64,000 bases of DNA from Antennarius striatus (GCF_040054535.1 NC_090782.1:24975501-25039500), one strand, 5' to 3'; counted from the stretch's first letter, positions 13,211-24,913 are shown. Notes: generated by a model not told the origin, from the sequence alone. Program-made: numbers and translations.

Positions 13211-13860
13211 AAAATATTTTTTAACTGGACTCGAAGGTTTTCTTTAGACCGACCGACCAAAAAATATTTTTTTTAACCGACCGACTGGTCAAAAGGAACA
13301 TTTTTTGAGAGACCAAGTGAACAAAAAAAAAATTTTTTTTGACCGAACGACCTACAAAAAAAAACTTTACTTGAACCAACCAACCAAACAAAATTTTTTG
13401 GAACAACCGACCAAAAAGAATTATTTAAACTGACCGACAAAAAATATCATTTCTTTTTTACTAAATAGAATGTTTTTTGGATTTTTTTTAACCCGACCGA
13501 CAGGTCGAAAGAAACACTTTTTTGACCAACCAAGTGAACAAAAAAAAAGTTTTTTGGACTGACCGACCTACAAAAAATTTTTTACTTGGACTAACCAACC
13601 AAAAAAAAAATTTTTGGAACAACCGACCGAAAAAAATTATTTAAACCGAGAAATTACAATTTGTTTTTTTTTAACAAAAACAAAAAGGATTTTTGGACGA
13701 CCGACTAAATAAAAATTATTTTGACCCAACTCACGGGTCGATAAGAAATTTTTTAGACCAACCAACCGACCAAAGAAAAACATTTTTATAGACTGACCAA
13801 CTGACCGGAAAAATTTTTTTTAGAACAACCAACAAACCCCCCAAAAAGAGTTTTTGGACT

Positions 13861-14286
13861 GATGGATGGAAAAATGTTTATAGACCAACCGATCATTTGA
13901 AAAACAACCGAAAAAAAAAAATGCACAAAAATTTTTTTTCGGTCAGGTTGTTCAAAAAATTTTTATTACCAAAAAAGATTTTTTGGAGACCGACCGAAGA
14001 AAACATTTATTTCTTAGACCAACCGGAAAAAATGTTAAAACGTCCGACCGACTAACCCCAAAAAATATTTTAGACAATCGGTCCAAAAATATTTTATTAG
14101 AGTAACCGACTGACTGACCAAAATAAAAAAATTTATAGACAAGCCTTCTGAAAATTTTTTAGTTTAGAATGACAAAAAAAAAAAAATTCATGAAATAAAT
14201 TTTTTTTGACCATAGTTCTGTCTAAAAACTTTTTTTATTACCATTCTAAAAAAAATTTTTATGGACCTAAAAAAATAGGTTTTTTT
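13861..14286. repeat. strand-switch zone of the array
   Basis: The orientation of the tetranucleotide cores changes from GACC-type to GGTC-type within about 430 bp. The first GGTC-type unit, CGGTCAGGTTGTTC, is near 13940. GACC-type units persist until about 14120, and only GGTC-type cores dominate after 14287. The zone also contains cores that are degenerate or absent, for example 14150-14270. No gene, origin motif or target-site duplication is recognisable here. Confidence 0.75.
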
Positions 14287-16799
14287 GGTCGGTTGGTTTG
14301 TCCAACTTAATTTTTTTGACAAGTTGGTCGGAGTGAAAAAAATTATTTTGGTCTCAAAAAAACATTTTTTCGGGAGAAAAAGGTTTGTTTTTGGTTGGTG
14401 GGTCATGCTCGATGGGTTCGGTTTGTCCAAAAAAAAAAGTTTTTCTAGAAAGGTTGGTCGGTCAAAGAAATAAATTTTTTTTTCAACCACTATAAAATTA
14501 TTTTTTTTGGGTCGGTCGGTCTAAAAAATGTTTTTTTTCAGGTAGTTGCTCTAAAAAAACTTATTTTGACTGTTCTGTATTAAAAAGTTTTTTGGGTCGG
14601 TCAGTCCAGAAAAAAAAATTCTCGGTCAGTTGGTCCAGAAAATTTTATTTTGAAAGGTTGGTCAGTCACAAAAACTTTTTTTTTCAACCACTCAGTTGGT
14701 CTAAAAGATTTTTTTTTTGTAAGTCGGTCAGCCAGCTGGTTGCTCTAAAAAATACTGTTTTTGGTCAAAAAAAATGTTTTTTTCAACTGGTTGATTGATT
14801 AAAAAAGTTTTTTTTTTCACCTGGGCAGTCGCTCTTAAAAAATATTTTTATCTGACTAGTTGTTCTAAAAAAATTTTCTGGTTAGTTGGTCTAAAAAATT
14901 TTTTTCGACCAGTCAGTTGGGTTAAAATAATTTTTTACTAGGTCGGTCCGTCCAAAAAACTTTTGTTTTTGTTAAAAAAACAAATTAAAAAAAAACTTTT
15001 TTCCTCTTTTGGTCAAAATTTTTTTGTTCGGTCAGTTGGTTGGTTGCTCTACAAGTTTTTTTGGGACCAGTCTGGTTAAAAAATTTTTTTGGGTTGGTCG
15101 TTCCAAAACAACTTTGGTCGAACAAACAAAAATTTTTTTCGTCTAAAAATTTCATTTTTTTGTTGGTTGGTCTCAAGAAATCTTTTTTTGGTAATGAAAA
15201 ATGTTTTTAGACCAAACTATCGACCAAAAAGACAATTTGTTTTGATAAAAAAATTTTCAGACGTTCTTGAAAAAAAAATTTTTTTTACCAGTTGGTCGGT
15301 CTGAAAAAATTTTTTTTCGGTAGGTCCAAAAAATTTTTTTTTGGTAGTTCGGTACAAAAACTTTTTTGGGGGGGTGGGTCAGTGAAAAACATTTTTTTCG
15401 GTTGTTCAGTTGGTAAGAACATTTTTTTTTCAGTCAGTCGGTCTGTTGTTCTAAAAAAACTTTTTTTCACCGGTCTGTATAAAAAATTTTTGTAGGTTGG
15501 TCGGTCAAAAAAATGTTTTTTTTGACTGGGTGGACACTATAAAACATATGTTTTTTGGACTAGTTGTTCTAAACATTTTTTTGGGTCGGTCGGTTGGTCG
15601 TTCTAAAAAATTTTTTCCAGTCAGTCAGTTGCTCTATAAAAATATCTTTTTGACTGGTCTATGTAAAATTTATTTTGTAGGTCGGTTGGTCCAAAAAACA
15701 ATTTTTTTAGGATGGTTATTCAGTCAAAAATTTCTTCGTCGGTCGGTCCGAAAGATAATTTTTCAGCTGGGCAGTCACTTTCAACATTTTTTTAATCTAA
15801 CCGGTTGGTCTAAAATTTTTGTTTGGTTTGGTCGATATAAAATTTTATTTTTCAGTTGGTCAGTCCACATACATTTTTTGGTTGCTCAAAAAAAATTTTT
15901 TAGAACACTTAATTGGTCTAAAAAATGTTTTGGTTAGTTCTTCAAAATTCTATTTTTTCAATTTTTTTTATCGGTCAGTCCAAAAAAACTGGTCAAACAA
16001 ACAAATTTTTTTTTCGTCTAAAAATTTCGTTTTTTCGTTGGTCGGTGTCAAAAAATCTTTTTTTGGTAATGAAAAATATTTTTAGACCAAACTATCGAAC
16101 AAAAAGACAATTTGTCTTCATAAATGTTTTTTCGGACGTTGTTGAAAAAAAATTTTTTTCAGCCGGGCGGTCACTCTAAAAAAGTTTTTTTTTTACCGGT
16201 TGGTCGGTCTGAAATTTTGTATCGGTAGGTCCAAAAAATTTTATTTTGGTTGTTCAGTATAAAAACTTTTTTGGGGGGGTGGGTCAGTCAAAAACATTTT
16301 TTTCTGTTGTTCAGTTGGTAAGAAAACATTTTTTTTCAGTCGGTCAGTCTGTTGTTCTAAAAAAATTTTTTGACAAAATTTTTTTGGGTTGGTCAGTCGT
16401 TCTAAAAAATTTTTTCCAGCCGGTCAGTAGCTCTATAAAAATATATTTTTGACAGATCTGTGTAAAATTTATTTTGTAGGTCGGTTGGGCCAAAAAAAAA
16501 TTTTTTTGTAGGTTGGTTGGTCCAAAAAAATAATTTTTTTAGGATGGTTATTCAGTCAAAAAAATTTTCGACGGTCGGTCCAAAAGATAATTTTTCAGCC
16601 GGGCAGTCACTTTCAATATTTTTTTAATCTAACCGGTTGGTCTAAAATTTTTGTTTGGTTTGGTCGATATAAAATTTTGTTTTTCAGTCGGTCAGTCCAC
16701 AAACATTTTTTGGTTGCTCAAAAAAAAATTTTAGACCACTTAATTGGTCTAAAAAAATTTTGGTTAGTTCTTCAAAATTCTATTTTTTCAATTTTTTTT

Positions 16800-17746
16800 A
16801 TCGGTCGGTCCAAAAAAACTGGTCGAACAAACAAAATATTTTTTTTCGTCTAAAAATTTCGTTTTTTTGTTGGTCGGTGTCAAAACATCTTTTTTTGGTA
16901 ATGAAAAATATTTTTAGACCAAACTATCGAAAAAAAAGACAATTTGTCTTCATAAATGTTTTTTCGGACGTTGTTGAAAAAAAATTTTTTTTCAGCCGGG
17001 CGGTCGCTCTAAAGAAGTTTTCTTTTTACCGGTTGGTCGGTCTGAAAATTTTCTACGGTAGGTCCAAAAATTTTTTTTTTGGTCATTCGGTATAAAAACT
17101 TTTTTAGGGGGGTGGGTCAGTGAAAAACATTTTTTTCTGTTGATCAGTTGGTAAGAAAAATTTTTTTTTCAGTCGGTCGGTCTGTTGTATAAAAATTTTT
17201 TTGACCGGTCTTTATAAAAAAACTTTTGTAGGTCGGTCAGTCAAATATTTTTTTTTTGGACAGGTTGTTCTAAAAAAATTTTTTTGGGTCGGTCGTTCTA
17301 AAAAAATTTTTCCAGTCGGTCAGTCGCTCTATAAAAATATCTTTTTGACAGATCTGTGTAAAATTTATTTTGTAGGTCAGTTGGTCCAAAAAAACTTTTA
17401 TTTTAGGATGGTTATTTGGTCAAAAAATTTTCGACGGTCTGTCCAAAATATTTTTTTCAGCTGGGCAGTCACTTTAAATATTTTTTAATCTAACCAGTTG
17501 GTCTAAAAAATTTTTTGAGGTTGGTGGATATAAATTTTTCGGTCGGTCAGTCCACAAACACTTTTTGTTTGGTCAAAAAAACATTTTTTCGACCGCTTAG
17601 TTGTTCTAAAAAATGTAATTTTTTGGTCAGTTATTCAAAATTCTATTTTTTCAGTCAGCCAGTTGGTTGCTCTAAAAAATTTTTTTGGGACCAGTCTAGT
17701 TAAAAAATTTCTTTGGGTAGGTCAGTACAACGAAAAATTTTTTTAT
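16800..17746 (-). repeat. ~946-bp right-arm monomer, copy 1 of a near-identical pair
   Basis: The segment starting at TCGGTCGGTCCAAAAAAACT (16801) is repeated at 17748 with only a handful of differences. A third start lies at 18694. Reading frames in the two copies are offset by 945 bp and nearly identical, which marks a recently homogenised part of the right arm. Confidence 0.8.
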
Positions 17747-18693
17747 CGGTCGGTCCAAAAAAACTGGTCGAACAAACAAAATATTTTTTTTCGTCTAAAA
17801 ATTTCGTTTTTTTGTTGGTCGGTGTCAAAAAATCTTTTTTTGGTAATGAAAAATATTTTTAGACCAAACTATCGAAAAAAAAGACAATTTGTCTTCATAA
17901 ATGTTTTTTCGGACGTTGTTGAAAAAAAATTTTTTTTCAGCCGGGCGGTCGCTCTAAAGAAGTTTTCTTTCTACCGGTTGGTCGGTCTGAAAATTTTCTA
18001 CGGTAGGTCCAAAAATTTTTTTTTTGGTCATTCGGTATAAAAACTTTTTTAGGGGGGTGGGTCAGTGAAAAACATTTTTTTCTGTTGATCAGTTGGTAAG
18101 AAAAATTTTTTTTTCAGTCGGTCGGTCTGTTGTATAAAAATTTTTTTGACCGGTCTTTACAAAAAAACTTTTGTAGGTCGGTCAGTCAAATATTTTTTTT
18201 TTGGACAGGTTGTTCTAAAAAAATTTTTTTGGGTCGGTCGTTCTAAAAAAATTTTTCCAGTCGGTCAGTCGCTCTATAAAAATATCTTTTTGACAGATCT
18301 GTGTAAAATTTATTTTGTAGGTCGGTTGGTCCAAAAAAACTTTTATTTTAGGATGGTTATTTGGTCAAAAAATTTTCGACGGTCTGTCCAAAAGATTTTT
18401 TTTTCAGCTGGGCAGTCACTTTAAATATTTTTTAATCTAACCAGTTGGTCTAAAAAATTTTTTGAGGTTGGTGGATATAAATTTTTCGGTCGGTCAGTCC
18501 ACAAACACTTTTTGTTTGGTCAAAAAAACATTTTTTCGACCGCTTAGATGTTCTAAAAAATGTAATTTTTTGGTCAGTTATTCAAAATTCTATTTTTTCA
18601 GTCAGCCAGTTGGTTGCTCTAAAAAATTTTTTTGGGACCAGTCTAGTTAAAAAATTTCTTTGGGTAGGTCAGTACAACGAAATTTTTTTTTAT
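17747..18693 (-). repeat. ~947-bp right-arm monomer, copy 2 of a near-identical pair
   Basis: This directly follows copy 1 and matches it across nearly its whole length. The differences I noticed are single bases, for example tttata versus tttaca near 17212/18157. Confidence 0.8.
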
Positions 18694-21600
18694 CGGTCGG
18701 TCCAAAAAAACTGGTCGAACAAACAAAATATTTTTTTTCGTCTAAAAATTTCGTTTTTTTGTTGGTCAGTGTCAAAAAATCTTTTTTTGGTAATGAAAAA
18801 TGTTTTTAGACCAAACTATGGATCAAAAAGACAATTTGTCTTGATAAATGTTTTTTCGGACGTTCTTGAAAAAAAATTTTTTTTCAGCCAGGTGGTCGCT
18901 CTAAAAAAGTTTTTTTTTTCACCGGTTGGTCGGTCTGAAAGTTTTTTTTTCGATAGGTCCAAAAAAATTTTTTTGTGGTCGTTCGGTATAAAAACTTTTT
19001 TTGGGGGGTCGGTCAGTGAAAAAAATTTTTTTCTGTTGTTCAGTTGGTAAGAAAAAATTTTTTTTCAGTCGGTCAGTCTGTTCTAAAAAATTTTTTTGAC
19101 CGGTCTGTATAAAAAGTTTTTTGCAGGTCGGTTGGTGAAAAAAAATTTTTTTTCCGACTGGGCGGTCACTATAAAACATATATTTTTTGGACTGGTTGTT
19201 CTAAAAAAAATTTTTGGGTCGGTTGGTCGGTCGGTCGTTTTAAAAAAAAATTTTTCCAGTCAGTCAGTCGCTCTATAAAAATATCTCTTTGACTGGTCTG
19301 TGTAAAATTTATTTGGTAGGTCGCTTGGTCCAAAAAAAATTTTTTTGTAGGTTGATCGGTCCAAAAAACTTTTTTTTAAAGATTGGTTATTCGGTCAAAA
19401 AAATTTTCGTCGGTCAGTCCAAAAGATATTTTTTTCAGCTGGGCAGTCACTTTAAATATTTTTTAATCTAACCGGTTGGTCTAAAAATTTTTGGGGGGGT
19501 TGGTCGATATAAATTTTTTTTTTCGGTCGGTCAGTCCACAAACATTTTTTGGTTGGTCAAAAAAAATTTTTTTCGACCGCTTAGTTGGTCTAAAAAATGT
19601 AATTTTTTGGTCATTTCTTCAAAATTCTATTTTTTCAGTCAGTCGGTTGGTTGCTCTAAAAAATTTTTTGGGACCAGTTTCTGGTTAAAAAAATGTTTTG
19701 GGTAGGTCAGTCCAACAAAAAAAATTTTTATCAGTCGGTCGGTCCAAAAAAACTCGAACAAACAAAAATGTTTTTTTGTCTAAAAATTTAATGTTTTTGT
19801 TGATTGGTCTCAAAAAATCTTTTTTTGGTAATGAAAAATGTTTTTACTCCAAACTATCGAGCAAAAAGACAATTTGTTTTGATAATTTTTTTTCGGACGT
19901 TCTTGAAAAAAAAATTTTCACCTCAGTCTGTCCAAAAAAAAATTTTTTTCAGGTGGGCGATCGCTCTAAAAAATTTTTTTTTTTTTACCGGTTGGTCGGT
20001 CTGAAAAATTTTTTTTCTCGGTAGGTCCAAAAACATTTTTTTTGGTCAGTCGGGGTCGGTCAGTGAAAAAGTTTTTTTTTGGTTGTTCAGTTGGTAAGAA
20101 AGTTTTTTTCTCAGTCGGTTGGTCTGTTGTTCTAAAAAACTTTTTTTCACCGGTCTGTATAAAAAATTTTTTGTAGGTCAATCGGTCAAATTTTTTTTTT
20201 TTTCGAATGGGCGATCACTTATAAAACATGTTTTTTTTTGGACTGGTTGTTCTAAAAAATTTTTTGGGGTCGGGGGGGCAGTCGTTCTAAGAAATTTTTT
20301 CCAGTCAGTCAGTCGCTCTATAAAAATATCTTTTTGACTGGTCTGTGTAAAATTTATTTTGTAGGTCGGTTGGTTCAAAAAAAATTTTTTTTGTAGGTTG
20401 ATTGGTCCAAAAAAACTTTTATTGTAGGATGGTTATTCGGTCAAAAACATTTTTTGACGGTCGGTCCAAAAGATTTTTTTTTCAGCCGGGCAGTCACTTT
20501 AAATATTTTTTAATCTAACCGGTTGGTCTAAAGATTTTTTGGGGGTTGGTCAATATAAATTTTTGTTTTTTCGGTCGGTCAGTCCACAAACATTTTTTTG
20601 GTTGGTTAAAAAAAAATAATTTCCAACCGCTTAGTTGGTCTAAAAAATGTAATGTTTTGGTCAGTTCCTCAAAATTCAATTTTTTCAGTCAGTCGGTTGG
20701 TTGCTCTAAAAAAATTTTTTGGGAAAAGTCTGGTTAAAATTTTCTTTGGGTAGGTCAGTCCAACGAAAAAATTTTTTATCGGTCAGTCCAAACAAACTGG
20801 TCGAAAAAACAAATTTTTTTTTTTTCGTCTAAAAATTTCGTTTTTTTGTTGGTCGGTGTCAAAAAATCATTTTTTAGTAATGAAAAATGTTTTTAGACCA
20901 AACTATGGACCAAAAAGACAATTTGTCTTGATAAATGTTTTTTCGGAAGTTCTTGAAAAAAAAATTTTTTTCAGCCGGGCGGTCTCTCTAAAAAAGTTTT
21001 TTTTTTTACCCGTTGGTCGGTCTGAAAAAATTTTTTCGGTTGGTCCAAAGAAATTTTTTTTTCTGTTGTTCAGTTGATAAGAAAATTGTTTTCTCAGTCG
21101 GTTGGTCTGTTGTTCTAAAAAAACTTTTTTTCACAGGTCTGTATAAAAAATTTTTTTTGGGTCGGCCGGTCAAATAAAAATTTTTTTCGACTCGGCGGTC
21201 AATAGAAAACATATTTTTTTGGACTGGTTGTTCTAAAAAAATTTTTTGGGTCGGTCGGTTGGTCGGTCGCTTTAAAAAATTTTTTCCAGTCAGTCAGTCG
21301 CTCTATAAAAATATCTTTTTGACTGGTCTGTGTAAAATTTATTTTGTAGGTCGGTTGGTCCAAAAAATTTTTTTTTTGTAGGTTGATTGGTCCAAAAAAA
21401 ACTTTATTTTAGGATGGTTATTCGGTCAAAAAAATTTACGTCGGTCGGTCCCAAAGATATTTTTTTCAGCCAGGCAGTCACTTTAAACATTTGTTTAATC
21501 AAACCGGTTGATCTAAAAATGTTCTTTTGGGTTGGTTGATATAAAAAAAAATTTTCCGGTAGGTCCAAAAAATTTTTTTTCAGTCGGTCAGTATAAAAAC

Positions 21601-23406
21601 TTTTTTCGGGGGGCCAGTCAGTGAAAAAAATTGTTTCTCTGTTGTTCAGTTGGTAAGAAAAATTTTTTCTCAGTCGGTCGCTCTGTTGTTCTAAAAAAAC
21701 TTTTTTTGACCGGTTTGTATAAAAAGTTTTTTGTAGGTAGGTCGGTCAAATACATATTTTTTTTTGGAATGGGCGGTCACTATAAAACATATTTGGTTTT
21801 GGACTGGTTGTTCTAAAACATTTTTTTGGGTCAGTTGAACGGTCATTCTAAAAAAATTTTTCCAGTCGGTCAGTCGCTCTATAAAAATATCTTTTTGACC
21901 GGTCTGTCTAAAATTTATTTTGTAGGTCGGTTGGTCCAAAAAAACCTTTATTTTAAGGATGGTTATTCGGTCAAAAAAATTTTCAACGGTCGGTCCAAAA
22001 GATATTTTTTTCAGCCGGGCAGTCACTTTAAATATTTTTTAATCTAACCGGTTGGTCTAAAAATTTTTGGGGGGTTGGTCGATATAAAAAATTTTTTCAG
22101 TCAGTCAGTCCACAAACATTTTTTGGTTGGTCAAAAAAAATTTTTTTCAACCGCTTAGTTGGTCTAAAAAATGTAATTTTTTGGTCAGTTCCTCAAAATT
22201 CTATTTTTTCAGTCAGTCGGTTGGTTGCTCTAAAAAATTTTTTTGGGACCCAGTGTGGTTAAAAAATTTTTTGGGTAGGTCAGTCCAACAAAAAAATTTT
22301 TTATCAGTCGGTCGGTTCAAAAAAACTGGTCGAACAAACAAAATTTTTATTTAGTCTAAAAATTTCATTTTTTTTGTTGATCGGTCTCAAAAAATCTTTT
22401 TTTGGTAATGAAAAATGTTTTTAGACCAAACTATCGACCAAAAATACAATTGGTTTTGCTAATTTTTTTTCCGGACATTCTTGAAAAAAAGTTTTTCACG
22501 TCGCTCGGTCCAAGAAAAAATTGTTTTCAGCTGTGCGGTCGCTCTAAAAATGTTTTTTTTTTACCGGTTGGTCGGTCTGAAATTTTTTTTTTTCTGTAAG
22601 TCCAAAAAAATTTTTTTGGGTCGGTCGGTATAAAACTGTTTTGGGGGGGTCAGTCAGTGAAAAAAAATTTTTTTCAGTTGTTCAATTGGTAAGAAAATTT
22701 TTTTTTCAGTTGGTCGGTCAAATATTTTTTTTTTCGACTGGGCGGTCACTTTAAAACATATTTGTTTTGGAGTGGTTGTTCTAAAAAAATTTTTTTGGTC
22801 AGTCGGTCGGTCGGTTGTTTTAAAAAATTTTTACCAGTCGGTCAATTGCTGTATAAAAATATCTTTTTCACTGGTCTGTGTCAAATTTATTTTGTAGGTC
22901 AGTTGGTCCAAAAAACTTTTTTTTTAGGATGGTTATTCGGTCAAAAAATTTTTCGTCGGTCGGTCCAAAACATATTCTTTTAGCCGGGCAGTCACTTTAA
23001 ACATTTTTTAAATCTAACTGGTTGGTTTAAAAAAAAATTTTGTTTTCGGTCAGTCAGTCCAAACAAATTTTTTGGTTGGTTGAAAAAAATTTTTTTCAAC
23101 CGCTAAGTTGGTCTAAAAAATGTAATTCTTTGGTCAGTTCTTCAAAATTCTATTTTTTCAGCCAAGCGGTTGCTCTAAAAAATTTTTTTGGAGTGATTGG
23201 TGTAAAAAAAATTTTTGGTCGGCCGGTCAGTCGAAATATTTTCTTTGTCGGTTTAAAAAAATTTTTTTTTGGTTAGTCAGTCTGAAGAAAGTTTTTTTTC
23301 GATTGGTCGGATGCAGGTCCAGGTCAGTTGGATGCAGGTCCAGGCCGGTCGGTCGGTCGGTCGATCCCCTGCTCTAAATAACCACACAACTATCTACTTA
23401 ATCTAA

Positions 23407-23872
23407 CGCCCCGTCCACACGATGACGGATTTTTTAAAAAACGCAACTTTTTAAAAACGCATCGAAAACGATTCGCGTCCACACAACATTGTTTACAAAA
23501 AAATCTCTGTCCACACGTAAACGCAGCAGTGCGTTTTCGAAGACGGCTATAAGCATGCCAAACCATGTGGTGGCAGTATTGAGTCAAATTTTATCCAATA
23601 GGACACCTCATTGTTTTCACAACACACGGGCCCATAAATATGACGTCACAGAGGTTTTCGTCGCAGGCAAGACGTCAGCGTTTTTTAGAAGTTGCGGATT
23701 CACCGTCCACACGACAACGCAGACCCAGTGTTTTTAAAAAAATCCACCTCGGCCAGCATTTTTAAAAAGTTGCGTTTTCGGTCCGGGTATCTGCGTTGTT
23801 GTGTGGACGGAAGGCGTAAACGCAACAAAAAAGTTGCGTTTTCAAAAAATCCGTTATCGTGTGAACGGGGCC
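23407..23872. mobile_element. MITE-like non-autonomous DNA transposon, ~466 bp
   Basis: The left end at 23407-23435 and the reverse complement of the right end at 23844-23872 agree at about 26 of 29 positions, with the shared core CACACGAT.ACGGATTTTTT. The similarity continues inward as ACGCAACTTTTT. The interior repeats GTCCACACG words and holds no transposase. The style resembles abundant fish hAT-type non-autonomous elements, but the superfamily is not proven. Flanking 8-bp target-site duplications are not clean (taatctaa versus taagacaa). The element lies 30 bp beyond the end of the satellite array. Confidence 0.7.
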
Positions 23873-23945
23873 TAAGACAACTGTTACCGTTAGTTACTGT
23901 TGGTGACGTCACCTTGCACCGCCAGATGATCGTGTCATCATCAGT

Positions 23946-23987
<42 letters not shown>

Positions 23988-23999
23988 TTCATCATCTTC
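23946..23999 (+). repeat. (CAT)n microsatellite
   Basis: A trinucleotide CAT array of about 54 bp with a few CTT interruptions at its right end. Confidence 0.9.
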
Positions 24000-24669
24000 A
24001 CACAGCAGCTCACATTAAAGCCTCATTTATTTTCTGGACGTCACGTGACCGACCGTTAACCCGGTTGACCGATGATGCAATCCGATCACGTTGTTGCGCG
24101 AACCGGAAGTCAGTTGCATCAGAAAAGTGACTCAGAGCAGAGAAAAATGAACGCGGTCCGGGGGACCAATCAAAGCGCAGCGCGTCTCTGTCCGTGTCAG
24201 CGGGGGTGGAGTGGGGGGGGGGGGCACCGGGACCACATGGCCGGTCTGGGACACCAAACGCTTGACGTTAAACTGTGAAAACGCGTCTGTGGTCATGTCC
24301 AGGCTGGGCTCTATTACTGCCCCAGGAAACGGGGTAATTACTGCTGGACACCTCCCAGACCGAACCCACGCGCTCCCGCCGTGACCTTGATTTGTGCAGC
24401 TATTTGTGAAAAGTTGGAGTTACGGTCCCTCAGATGTTACCTCCCATTCCGCGGGGGCGGGGTGTGCGCGCGGCGTGGGCGCGCGTAATGTGCGCTCAAT
24501 ATTACCCCCCCCCTAAACTTTAGTAAAAAGAGCGCAAACTGCCGTCACCGGTCACGGGGGGGTGGGGGGAGAGAGTTGCATCAGTGTGAGAAAAGGGGGG
24601 GTTGTTGTTGGTGGTGGGGGGGGTCAGCGCCTCAAACATCAAACACCGGTGGCGTCACTCCTCGCCGGT

Positions 24670-24708
24670 ACGTGCGAGCACGCCCGTTCCAAAATAAATA
24701 TTGACGTG
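24670..24708 (+). promoter_or_regulatory. candidate hypoxia-response and forkhead-like motif cluster
   Basis: ACGTG occurs at 24670-24674 and 24704-24708, and CACGC (GCGTG on the other strand) at 24679-24683. Between them lies the forkhead-like AAATAAATA at about 24692-24700. The vertebrate igfbp1 gene is known to be induced by hypoxia through HIF and repressed by insulin through FOXO. The motifs are short, so this remains a positional suggestion, about 130-170 bp ahead of the TATA box. Confidence 0.35.
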
Positions 24709-24750
24709 AATGTTGTATTCAAATGAGCCGCCTGACCGGACGCACGCCGG

Positions 24751-24755
24751 CCAAT
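24751..24755 (+). promoter_or_regulatory. igfbp1: CCAAT box of igfbp1
   Basis: CCAATCAGAG is a good NF-Y type CCAAT box, about 80 bp upstream of the TATA box, a typical distance for a vertebrate promoter. Confidence 0.5.
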
Positions 24756-24834
24756 CAGAGCGCGTCGTATCATCACACCTTCTTTTCAGAAATCATTCAT
24801 AACCGATGCGTCAAACACTCGCGGAGAACCCGGC

Positions 24835-24840
24835 TATAAA
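24835..24840 (+). promoter_or_regulatory. igfbp1: TATA box of igfbp1
   Basis: TATAAA sits in the context GGCTATAAAAACGG, 178 bp ahead of the start codon. Transcription would then begin near 24865, giving a 5' leader of about 150 nt with no upstream ATG. Strong TATA boxes are usual for igfbp1 promoters. Confidence 0.75.
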
Positions 24841-24913
24841 AACGGCTGCGCGCAACGCGCAGTTAGACATCCTCCAAAAAATCAAAGGAAAGACTTAACT
24901 GAGCAGGAACCGG

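Larger units (their letters stand above)
7004..13860 (+). repeat. left arm of the GACC/A-tract satellite array
   Basis: For about 6.9 kb the + strand alternates short C-rich cores built from GACC, GACT, GACA and AACC tetranucleotides with runs such as AAAAAATTTTTT. Core-to-core spacing is mostly 22-52 bp. The arm starts in a run of GACC-type tetramers at 7004-7052. It is degenerate at both ends and homogenised between about 7.77 and 13.2 kb, where an anchor word (ggacggactgacc, often preceded by atagaatg) recurs at 8068, 8587, 9061, 9589, 10108, 10627, 11100, 11630, 12157, 12675 and 13191. The peptide-like frames in it (FFVGRSVQK-type strings) are by-products of the repeat, not genes. I do not recognise a named satellite family. 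Confidence 0.9.
14287..23376 (-). repeat. right arm of the satellite array (GGTC orientation)
   Basis: For about 9.1 kb the + strand carries GGTC, AGTC and GGTT cores alternating with A/T tracts, which is the reverse-complement vocabulary of the left arm. A recurrent landmark, TAATGAAAAATGTTTTTAGACC followed by AAACTATCGA, occurs at about 15209, 16084, 16916, 17861, 18808, 19845 (mutated), 20895 and 22423, giving monomers of 0.83-1.05 kb and one ~1.5 kb gap. Inside each monomer this landmark keeps the opposite, GACC, orientation. The arm ends in pure GGTC repeats at 23345-23376. Confidence 0.9.
23873..24834 (+). other. igfbp1 upstream region
   Basis: This stretch holds a (TCA)n array, G-rich runs at 24205-24223, 24556-24569 and 24595-24623, two or three ACGTG/CACGC words and a CCAAT box, all ahead of the igfbp1 TATA box. 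No coding sequence is supported. Short frames here are chance. Confidence 0.6.

Noticed and set aside
7242..23276. Dozens of 60-146 codon frames rich in F, K, V, G, R, S, Q (for example 15497-15937)
   Set aside because: They are translations of the A/T tracts and GACC/GGTC cores, occur in several frames of both arms, and recur with the repeat period. No start context, splice sites or family similarity supports them.
7004..23376. CRISPR-like array of spaced short repeats
   Set aside because: The cores are not identical, spacers are A/T homopolymers rather than unique sequence, the host is a vertebrate, and no cas genes are present.
23407..23872. 8-bp target-site duplication of the MITE-like element
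   Set aside because: Flanks taatctaa and taagacaa agree at only five of eight positions, too weak to call.
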